From the NCBI GenBank assembly GCA_030054235.1, contig JASGCG010000014.1, forward strand, positions 1 to 12,931: a DNA stretch of 12,931 nucleotides. The letters run 5' to 3'. This document shows, one piece after another, positions 1 through 6,026 of this stretch. Position 1 is the first letter of the stretch, and every line of letters starts with the position of its first letter. The position numbers were made by a program, and so were the translations under genes. Below the pieces are notes generated by a model that saw only the letters and a program-made list of their open reading frames with translations, ran no database searches and was not told where the DNA came from. The DNA is from Bacteroidia bacterium (GTDB lineage: Bacteria > Planctomycetota > Phycisphaerae > Phycisphaerales > SM1A02).

Positions 1-232
1 TCGCCGGCCCGTAGCCCTTGAAGCGCTCGTGCGTCGCAAGGTCATCGACCGCGGTGTGCAGCGCCTTGATCGTGGCGTGCGGCAGGGGCTCGGTCACGTC
101 GCCGATGCCGCAGCGGATGATGCGCGGCGCGAGCGCGGGATGCGCCGCGGCGAAGCCCTGAACGCGCCGGGCGATCTCGGGGAACAGGTAGCCGGCCGAC
201 AGCTTGAGGAAGTGCTCGTTGATGCGTGCCAT
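1..232 (-). CDS. dapL: LL-diaminopimelate aminotransferase, N-terminal part (runs off left edge)
   Basis: This is the first 77 codons of a gene that continues beyond position 1. Translation from the ATG at 232-230 begins MARINEHFLKLSAGYLFPEI, and GIGDVTEPLP follows at residues 42-51 and GYGPA at 73-77. This matches the very conserved start of LL-diaminopimelate aminotransferase. That family is a PLP-dependent fold-type I enzyme which converts tetrahydrodipicolinate directly to LL-diaminopimelate, using glutamate as amino donor, for lysine and cell-wall synthesis. The PLP-binding lysine lies outside the window. The start is fixed by the family N-terminus. It lies 12 bp after the stop of the methyltransferase gene, with no Shine-Dalgarno and no -10-like box, so it is probably read from the upstream operon promoter. 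The short segment leaves a small chance of a related aminotransferase, but the match is close. Confidence 0.93.
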   Translation of the reverse strand, partial: MARINEHFLKLSAGYLFPEIARRVQGFAAAHPALAPRIIRCGIGDVTEPLPHATIKALHTAVDDLATHERFKGYGPA

Positions 233-244
233 GGTGTGGTCGTG

Positions 245-862
245 TCAGGAGGGCAGGATGACGGTCGTGGCCTTGGCAGGAGGGATGTTGGCCATGACCA
301 CGTCGCTGGTTCGCGCGCAGCCGGCCAGCACGCGATCCTCGATGGCGGCCAGCGGTGCGGCGCCACGCAGCGCACCTCGGCCATCGCGCAAGGTTCGTGC
401 ACCGACGTACGCGAAGTACCGGAGCGAGCCCGCAGGCCGGATCAGCGCGCGCAGCTGCACCATGATTCGTTCGACGAGTTCCGGCGGGAAGTTGTTGAAG
501 GGCAAGCCGCAGACCACGTGGTCGAACCCGGGCTCGAGCTTCGCGTCCTCGATGGGGGCGTTGATCAAGACCACCTCAGCGGCTTGTTCAGGATTGGCAC
601 GCTTCCACGGCGCCAGGATGTCGGCATCCAGCCTGACGCAGAAGTCCTTCGACAGCTCCACGATCACGAGCCGATCGCCGGGGCGCTTGGCGGCCAGCAG
701 GGAGCGCGTGAACGGGCCCGTCCCAGGCCCGACCTCGAGCCATCGCTGCGGCGCCCCCGTGGCGATGCCGTGCACCATCGCGCGGGCAAGCGCCGGCGAC
801 GACGGCATGATCGAGCCGGTGTTCCTGGCGTCCCGGAAGAACTGGCGCAGGAAGGTGAGCAT
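245..862 (-). CDS. PmtA-like SAM-dependent methyltransferase (phospholipid N-methyltransferase family)
   Basis: A 205-residue cytosolic class I SAM methyltransferase. Residues 16-29 (GSIMPSSPALARAM) resemble the N-terminal segment of bacterial phospholipid N-methyltransferases and rRNA adenine dimethylases. The SAM-binding motif I is EVGPGTG at 43-49, the acidic residue ending strand 2 is E69, and NAPIED lies at 101-106. The post-II motif is GLPFNNFP at 119-126, which is the PmtA-type loop rather than the NLPY/NPPF of KsgA or DNA methyltransferases. PmtA enzymes methylate phosphatidylethanolamine stepwise toward phosphatidylcholine. Length fits that family (about 190-210). Substrate cannot be read from sequence, so lipid methylation is an inference. 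It sits between the M42 peptidase (28 bp upstream) and dapL (12 bp downstream) in the same direction. It also has a TAGCAT box 9 nt before its ATG, so it may have its own promoter. Confidence 0.8.
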   Translation of the reverse strand: MLTFLRQFFRDARNTGSIMPSSPALARAMVHGIATGAPQRWLEVGPGTGPFTRSLLAAKRPGDRLVIVELSKDFCVRLDADILAPWKRANPEQAAEVVLINAPIEDAKLEPGFDHVVCGLPFNNFPPELVERIMVQLRALIRPAGSLRYFAYVGARTLRDGRGALRGAAPLAAIEDRVLAGCARTSDVVMANIPPAKATTVILPS

Positions 863-871
863 GGGCGTGCG

Positions 872-877
872 ATGCTA
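872..877 (-). promoter_or_regulatory. TAGCAT -10-like box upstream of the methyltransferase
   Basis: Read on the minus strand, TAGCAT ends 9 nt before the ATG at 862. There is no Shine-Dalgarno sequence in between. It fits the TA(C/G)NNT pattern found before most other starts in this window. No convincing -35 element was found. The box lies in the 28-bp gap after the M42 gene, so it would be an internal operon promoter. Confidence 0.4.
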
Positions 878-890
878 GCGATCGCTCCGT

Positions 891-1982
891 TCAGGCAGGA
901 CCGATGGCCTGCAGCGATTCGCCGCCGGTCATGGCAAGTGCGGCGCCGGCGAAGACTTGGCCGATCTGCTCGAGATCCTTCAGCGCGCAGAGCTCGACCG
1001 TGGTGTGCATGTACCGGATGGGCAGGCTCAGCAGGCCGCAGGGGATGCCGCCGTTGCGTGTGAAGATCGCGTCGGTGTCGGTGCCGCTGCGGCCGGCCGT
1101 GGCCGAGCGCTGCACGGTGATGCCCTGCGCAAGGGCCGACTCCGCCAGCATGCGGGTGCATGCAGCATGCACCGGCAGGCCGACCGCAAGCTTGGGGCCG
1201 CCACCGAGCTTGAAGTGCCCATGCTGCGCATGGCTGATCCCGGGGCTGTCAGTCGCATGGCCCACATCGGTGACGAAGGCCAGATCGGGTGCAAGGCTCT
1301 GCGCGATCATCGCCGCGCCGTGCAGGCCGACTTCCTCCTGCACGGTGCTGACGGCGACCACGCGGACCTTGAGCCTGCTTCGCTCGGCATGCACGAGTCG
1401 AAGCGCCTCTGCGGCCGCAAAGATGCCGATGCGGTTGTCGAGTGCGCGGGCGACGAGCAGCCCGTCGCCCATGGCCATCGGGCCATCGGCGAAGACGCCC
1501 GGATCCCCGATGTTCAGTCGGGCCAGCGCAGAGGCCTGGTCCTTCGCGCCGATGTCGATGAAGAGCTCGTGCAGCTTGCGCACCTTGCCTTCGGACGACT
1601 TGTCCTGCAGGTGGATCGCGGTGGCACCGATCAGGCCCGTCACCGGCTCGGTCACGCCGGGCACGCTGCTCTGGAAGCGGATGCGCTTGCCCACGATGCT
1701 GCCGGCATCGATCCCGCCGATCGCGCGGCAGTACACGAAGCCCTGCGCATCGACATGGTTCACCATCAGGCCGATCTCGTCGCAGTGACCGCAGATGGCC
1801 AGCGTCCGCGAGGCACCGGCCGGCTCGATCGCGGCGAAGCAGTTGCCGTGCGCGTCGCTCCAGACGCGGTCGGCGAACGGCTTGACGTACTCCATCCAGA
1901 GCCGTTGGCCGGGTCCTTCGAACCCACTGGGCGTAGGCGTTTCGAGGAGTCGGGTGAGGAACGACAGGCTCTCGGGTCGCAT
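891..1982 (-). CDS. M42 family metallo-aminopeptidase (glutamyl/deblocking aminopeptidase, TET-type)
   Basis: A 363-residue cytosolic protein with every expected active-site residue of peptidase family M42: H66 and D68 in CGHCDEIGLMV, bridging D182 in ARALDNRIG, the E216-E217 pair in TVQEEVGLHGA (general base plus metal ligand), D239 in VTDVGH, and H326 in PIRYMHTTVE. RSGTDTDA at 298-305 is also typical. Family members form dodecameric tetrahedral particles and remove N-terminal residues from short peptides using two zinc or cobalt ions. Length is normal (340-370). The usual GHMDEIG is GHCDEIG here, putting a cysteine between the metal ligands' positions. No signal peptide. It leads a three-gene run and is divergent from a tricorn protease, whose peptide products are a plausible substrate (inference). 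Confidence 0.95.
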   Translation of the reverse strand: MRPESLSFLTRLLETPTPSGFEGPGQRLWMEYVKPFADRVWSDAHGNCFAAIEPAGASRTLAICGHCDEIGLMVNHVDAQGFVYCRAIGGIDAGSIVGKRIRFQSSVPGVTEPVTGLIGATAIHLQDKSSEGKVRKLHELFIDIGAKDQASALARLNIGDPGVFADGPMAMGDGLLVARALDNRIGIFAAAEALRLVHAERSRLKVRVVAVSTVQEEVGLHGAAMIAQSLAPDLAFVTDVGHATDSPGISHAQHGHFKLGGGPKLAVGLPVHAACTRMLAESALAQGITVQRSATAGRSGTDTDAIFTRNGGIPCGLLSLPIRYMHTTVELCALKDLEQIGQVFAGAALAMTGGESLQAIGPA

Positions 1983-1991
1983 GGGCCACGC

Positions 1992-1997
1992 ATCCTA
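1992..1997 (-). promoter_or_regulatory. TAGGAT -10-like box upstream of the M42 peptidase
   Basis: On the minus strand TAGGAT ends 9 nt before the ATG at 1982. It fits the TA(C/G)NNT pattern seen at other genes here. It contains AGGA about 10 nt from the start, so it could be a weak Shine-Dalgarno sequence instead. No clear -35 match. Confidence 0.4.
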
Positions 1998-2273
1998 ATG
2001 CGGGCACGCGTGGCACTTGCCAGACGACACCGCCGCATCAGGCGAGCCGCTGCGCGGTGGGCTCGGTGACTGCTGCGGCGGGCGTGCGCCGTGTGGAGAC
2101 ATCACGGCGCGATCCAGGAGGAGAAAGAAGGCGGAGAAAGACGGCGAAGAAACGAGGCGGATCAAGGGCCGGACTCGGATCGAGTGAACTCGGTCAGGGC
2201 GTTCGGCCCCCATCGCCGACAGTCCATACGCGCGCAAGGTCCGGGCTGTTCAGGCATTGTGTTCCCGGGTGGC

Positions 2274-2279
2274 TACATT
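2274..2279 (+). promoter_or_regulatory. TACATT -10-like box upstream of the tricorn gene
   Basis: TACATT ends 6 nt before the ATG at 2286, the distance that would put the transcription start on or next to the A of the start codon. The preceding GTGGC is shared with the box before the peptide-binding protein gene (GTGGCTACGCT there). No Shine-Dalgarno and no good -35 were found. Confidence 0.45.
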
Positions 2280-2285
2280 TCCCCG

Positions 2286-5200
2286 ATGCTCATCGCCCTT
2301 CCTGCGTCGTGCGCACTCGCTGCCTTCGTGACATCCGGCACGGTCGACCTTCCTCGCCTGCCCGCGTTGAGCCCCGATGGATCGCAGATCACCTTCACGT
2401 GGCGCGGCGATTTGTGGAAGGTGCCCATGCAGGGCGGTGCAGCCACGCGGTTGACGAGCCACCCAGCCGACGACGCCGAGAGCGCGTGGCTCCCCGATGG
2501 CTCGGGCATCGTCTTCACGAGCGATCGAGAGGGTGGACCGAACCTCTGGTTCATGCAGCCCGATGGCTCGGGCCTGCGGCAGATCACGACGCTTGATGTC
2601 CCGTCGATGCGCCTCACCGGCATCGGTGATTCGCCCGCGGGCCGCGCGGCCTACTTCGATGCGTTCCTCGAAGGAGATCTCTATCGCAGCCCGCGTTCCT
2701 ACATGGTGCCGCTGGCCGGCGGCGAACCGCGCCGTGTGCATGATGCCTTCGGCGCCAATGCTCGTCCCTACGCCGATGGATCCATCGTCGTCTTCGAGCG
2801 CGGTGGCAGCGAGTGGTCGCGTCGGCACTACCGCGGCCCTGATTCGCGTGATGTGTGGACCTTCAATCGCAGTGCCGAGCCCGCCAAGGCGTACACGCGC
2901 CTGACCGACTGGGCCGGCAACGATGGCCACGCCTTCTGGACCGCTCCCGCGACCATCGTCTTCCTGTCGGACCGCAAGGACGACACGGTCAATCTCTTCC
3001 GCCGCATACCGACCGGCGCGGTGGAGCAGCTCACGAGCTTCAAGGGTGAGGACATCAAGGACCTTGCCGTCTCGGCCGATGGATCGAAGGCAGCCTTCAC
3101 CGTCTGGGACCGCCTCTACGCGCTCGATCTGTCGGGCGGCGGTCAGCCCCGGCTCGTGGCCGTGACCGCGACTGAGGATGCCGGCGACCTCTTCGAGCAG
3201 AAGTCGGTGGCCTCGCTCGCGAGCGAAGCGGCGCTCAGCCCCGATGGCAAGGTGATGGCCGTGATCGCCTTCGGGGATGTGTGGGTCAAGGGCACCGACA
3301 GCAAGGTCCCCGCGCGCCGCGTGACCGACTGGCCGAGCCGCGAGAAGGACATTGCGTGGAGCGCTGACAGCCAAACGCTCTACTTCACGAGCGACCATGC
3401 TGGGACCGAGGACCTCTGGCAGGCGACCGTCACGAAGACGCGCGATGACGTGAAGAAGAGCTTCGAGGCAGCGACCAAACCCATTGAGCAGCCCAAGCCG
3501 GCGGAGCCTGCTCCGGCCGACGGTGCCAAGCCCGCCGACCCGGCAGCAGCGCCCGCCGATCCAAAGCCGACCGAACCCGCCGCGGCGGAACCCAAGGCTG
3601 CAGAGCCCAAGCCCGCTGAGCCCACGGCTGAACCTGCCAAGCCTGAACCCGCCAAGCCGGTGGACCCCGCCGCCGAACCCGCGAAGGCGGCAGAACCGGC
3701 CAAGCCCGACGCGCCCAAGGACGACGCCAAGCCCGCGGACAAGAAGGATGAGAAGAAGCCCGAGGAGAAGAAGGACGAGCCGAACCGCTGGCCCGATGCC
3801 GTCGCGTTCGACGTCACGGCGCTTCTGCAGGATCCCGCACAGGATCGCCAGATCGTGCCGAGTCCCGATGGCACGCGGTTGCTCTTCCGCCGCAACCAAG
3901 GCGATCTCTGCATGCTCGACTTGGCCACGAAGGTCGTCACGGTCGTGCAGCCCGGATGGGACTCGGGCATCGAGTTCGTGTGGAGCCCCGACTCGACCGC
4001 GATCTGCTTCGCGCAGTCGGACATGGACTTCAACAGCGATCTCTGGATCGTGCCGAGCGATCTCTCCAAGCCGGCCGTCAACATCACGCGCCACCCCGAC
4101 AATGACGGGCGTCCGCGTTTCTCCGCCGATGGCAAGGTGCTCGCCTTCCTGAGCGAGCGCACGAACGAGGAGATCGACGCGTGGTACGTCTTCCTCGATC
4201 GCTCGCTTGAGTCGTTGCCCAAGCACGAACTCGAGCAGTACTTCAAGGATGCCGGCGAGGCCGCGAAGAAGCGCAAGCCGCTGACTGCGAAGGCGAAGGA
4301 CAAGCCCACCGAGGCAGCGAAGTCGGAAGCGAAGCCTGTTGCATCCGCGGAAGCGAAGGCCGAAGCCAAGCCCGAACCGAGGGCTGACGCCCCCGTGGTC
4401 GCGGAGGCCGCCAAGCCTGCGGACGCGGCGCCTGCGAAGGACGAGCCGACGAAGGACGACGCCAAGAAGGCCACCATGCCCGCATGGGACCTCGACGATG
4501 CGTACCTTCGCGTGCGCCGCATCACGAGCGCACCCGGCAACGAGGGGAACCTCGAGCTGCTGCCCGCTGGCGACCGCATCCTCGTCTCCGCGGGCGACGG
4601 CCTGCAGACGATGAAGCTCGACGGCACCGACACGAAGAAGCTCACGGGTTCCGGCAACGTGCTCGGGCTCAACTTCGCGGGCGATGCGGCGGTGGCCGTC
4701 TCGGCCGGCAAGGCCGCGACGATCGGCCTCGCCGGCGGCGAGGTCAAGTCGACCGACCTCGATGGCACCATCCGCGTGGATCGTCGCGAACTCAACAGCC
4801 AGAAGTTCCTGGAGGCAGCTCGTGCGATCGGCGAGGGCTTCTATCACCCGACCATGAAGGGGCTCGATTGGGATGCCCTCACCAAGCGCTACCACGCGCT
4901 CGCGTGCCAGTCGCGCACGGGTGCCGAGTTCGACCACGTCGCGAACCGATTCCTAGGCGAGCTCAACGCGAGCCACTTGGGCATCCGGTCGCCGCGTGAA
5001 CGCGCTGGATCGTCCTTGCCGCCACAGGGGCGACTCGGCGTTCGGGTCGAGCCGGGCGCCAAGGGCTTCGTGGTAAAAACCGTGCTGCCCGAGATGCCCG
5101 CCGCCAAGGCCAAGGTGCCGCTCCTCGTGGGCGATGTCATCACCGCCGTCGAGTTCGAGCCCGTCGATCTCACGCGCACGCTCGAGAGCCACCTGCCGGG

Positions 5201-5948
5201 CCTCGCCGGCCGCGAGGCGGCGCTCACCGTTGAGCGCACACTCGCCGACGGTCGCACCGTGACCTTCGATTCCTTCATCGTGCCGGCGATGTCGGGTTCC
5301 GTGTCGGCGCAGTCCTACGAGAACGAATGGCGGCGCATGGAGAAGGCCGTGCACGAGCGCTCAGGCGGCCGCATCGGCTACATCCACATCAAGGGCATGG
5401 ACCAGCCGTCGCTCGATGACTTCGAGCGCGGCCTCTATGCCGCCGGCTACGGCCGCGACGGACTCATCGTTGATGTCCGCAACAACGGCGGTGGATGGAC
5501 CGCGGACCGGCTCATGGCGTCGCTCGCCACGCCGACCCACGCGTACACGATTCCGCGCGGCGGCGATGGCAAGGTCACCACGGGCTACCCGCAGGATCGC
5601 CTCTTCATCCAGCGCTGCATTCTGCCCACCAACATGCTGTGCAACGAGAAGAGTTTCTCGAATGCCGAGATCACCGCGCATGCGTTCAAGGCGATCAAGC
5701 GCGGCACCCTGGTGGGCCAGCAGACCTACGGCGGCGTGATTTCCACCGGTGGCATCACGCTGCTCGACGGCACCACCTGCCGCATGCCGTTCCGCGGCTG
5801 GTACCTGCTCGACGGCACCGACATGGAGAACAACGGCGCCATGCCCGATCTCGTGGTGCCGCAGCTGCCGCAGGACGAAGCCGCCGGCGTCGATGCCCAG
5901 CTCGACGCCGCCGTCGATGATCTGATGAAGCGCCTGCCCAAGCGCTGA
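2286..5948 (+). CDS. Tricorn protease homologue (S41 family) with two low-complexity inserts
   Basis: A 1220-residue serine protease of the tricorn type, which cuts oligopeptides into smaller products. Order: hydrophobic N-terminus (MLIALPASCALAAF), first beta-propeller from about residue 25 with repeated LSPDG...DLW strands, and start of a second propeller near 335. A Pro/Ala/Lys/Glu-rich insert occupies about 394-500, then more propeller, then a second Ala/Lys/Glu-rich insert at about 657-732. After the propeller end come the C1 core with S896-H897 (LNASHLGI), a PDZ domain at about 908-1000, and the C2 S41 core. Nucleophile is likely S1125 in NEKSFSNAEI, and E1181 in MENNGAMPD completes the tetrad known from archaeal tricorn (S-H-S-E). 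The ATG at 2286 precedes the signal-like segment directly; the open frame to 2091 is judged untranslated. The N-terminus lacks lysine or arginine before the hydrophobic stretch, so export is likely but not certain. Divergent from an M42 peptidase. Confidence 0.93.
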   Translation: MLIALPASCALAAFVTSGTVDLPRLPALSPDGSQITFTWRGDLWKVPMQGGAATRLTSHPADDAESAWLPDGSGIVFTSDREGGPNLWFMQPDGSGLRQITTLDVPSMRLTGIGDSPAGRAAYFDAFLEGDLYRSPRSYMVPLAGGEPRRVHDAFGANARPYADGSIVVFERGGSEWSRRHYRGPDSRDVWTFNRSAEPAKAYTRLTDWAGNDGHAFWTAPATIVFLSDRKDDTVNLFRRIPTGAVEQLTSFKGEDIKDLAVSADGSKAAFTVWDRLYALDLSGGGQPRLVAVTATEDAGDLFEQKSVASLASEAALSPDGKVMAVIAFGDVWVKGTDSKVPARRVTDWPSREKDIAWSADSQTLYFTSDHAGTEDLWQATVTKTRDDVKKSFEAATKPIEQPKPAEPAPADGAKPADPAAAPADPKPTEPAAAEPKAAEPKPAEPTAEPAKPEPAKPVDPAAEPAKAAEPAKPDAPKDDAKPADKKDEKKPEEKKDEPNRWPDAVAFDVTALLQDPAQDRQIVPSPDGTRLLFRRNQGDLCMLDLATKVVTVVQPGWDSGIEFVWSPDSTAICFAQSDMDFNSDLWIVPSDLSKPAVNITRHPDNDGRPRFSADGKVLAFLSERTNEEIDAWYVFLDRSLESLPKHELEQYFKDAGEAAKKRKPLTAKAKDKPTEAAKSEAKPVASAEAKAEAKPEPRADAPVVAEAAKPADAAPAKDEPTKDDAKKATMPAWDLDDAYLRVRRITSAPGNEGNLELLPAGDRILVSAGDGLQTMKLDGTDTKKLTGSGNVLGLNFAGDAAVAVSAGKAATIGLAGGEVKSTDLDGTIRVDRRELNSQKFLEAARAIGEGFYHPTMKGLDWDALTKRYHALACQSRTGAEFDHVANRFLGELNASHLGIRSPRERAGSSLPPQGRLGVRVEPGAKGFVVKTVLPEMPAAKAKVPLLVGDVITAVEFEPVDLTRTLESHLPGLAGREAALTVERTLADGRTVTFDSFIVPAMSGSVSAQSYENEWRRMEKAVHERSGGRIGYIHIKGMDQPSLDDFERGLYAAGYGRDGLIVDVRNNGGGWTADRLMASLATPTHAYTIPRGGDGKVTTGYPQDRLFIQRCILPTNMLCNEKSFSNAEITAHAFKAIKRGTLVGQQTYGGVISTGGITLLDGTTCRMPFRGWYLLDGTDMENNGAMPDLVVPQLPQDEAAGVDAQLDAAVDDLMKRLPKR
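3465..3786 (+). repeat. Low-complexity Pro/Ala/Lys/Glu-coding tract (insert 1 of the tricorn gene)
   Basis: About 107 codons made almost wholly of P, A, K, E and D, built from loose variants of PKPAEP, EPAKP and AAEP and ending in a Lys/Glu/Asp-rich run (KKDEKKPEEKKDEP). Repeat units are irregular, so this is a degenerate coding repeat and not a clean tandem array. Such segments are extended or disordered linkers, as in TonB. It interrupts the second propeller of the tricorn fold. Confidence 0.75.
4255..4480 (+). repeat. Low-complexity Ala/Lys/Glu-coding tract (insert 2 of the tricorn gene)
   Basis: About 75 codons rich in A, K, E, P and D (for example AKSEAKPVASAEAKAEAKPE), similar in composition to insert 1 but less proline-rich. 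It follows the segment WYVFLDRSLESLPKHELEQY and ends before MPAWDLDD, where propeller-like sequence resumes. Probably a flexible or partly helical linker. Confidence 0.7.
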
Positions 5949-5972
5949 ATCAAGGCGACCGATCACCTCAAT

Positions 5973-6002
5973 GAAGAACGCACCCGTGGGGGTGCGTTCT
6001 TC
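5973..6002. terminator. Bidirectional hairpin terminator between convergent genes
   Basis: A perfect 13-bp inverted repeat, GAAGAACGCACCC and GGGTGCGTTCTTC, with a 4-nt GTGG loop. It lies 24 bp after the tricorn stop and 24 bp beyond the stop of the convergent cytochrome gene. The two arm ends give T-rich sequence (TTCTTC) on either strand, but there is no real T-tract after the stem, so it is not a textbook intrinsic terminator. Position and perfect symmetry support a shared terminator or 3'-end stabiliser. Confidence 0.75.
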
Positions 6003-6026
6003 GCATTCCAGCAATCGGTGCCGGGA

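Larger units (their letters stand above)
1983..2285. other. Divergent intergenic region between the M42 peptidase and tricorn genes
   Basis: A 303-bp gap holding the putative start signals of both flanking genes: TAGGAT at 1992-1997 (minus) and TACATT at 2274-2279 (plus). Positions about 2114-2161 form a purine-rich stretch (repeated GAGGAGAAAGAAGG-like runs). The tricorn reading frame stays open upstream to 2091, but that stretch encodes an arginine-rich segment of low complexity and is unlikely to be translated. No RNA gene, hairpin or operator repeat was recognised. Confidence 0.6.

Noticed and set aside
957..2069. Plus-strand open frames opposite the M42 gene (also 904-1788)
   Set aside because: Low-complexity translations with no family features; the M42 active-site motifs on the minus strand are complete.
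2091..2285. 65-codon upstream extension of the tricorn frame
   Set aside because: Encodes an Arg/Glu/Gly-rich segment before the hydrophobic N-terminus, with no start signal; the TACATT box and ATG at 2286 fit better.
3480..3780. Repetitive GCC/AAG/CCC-rich DNA as a CRISPR or satellite array
   Set aside because: Units are irregular, in frame, and encode a Pro/Ala/Lys linker inside an intact gene.
2250..4937. Very long (895-codon) minus-strand open frame opposite the tricorn gene
   Set aside because: Its translation is arginine/glycine/leucine-rich with no family features, while the plus strand has clear propeller and protease motifs. High third-position GC suppresses stops on the opposite strand.
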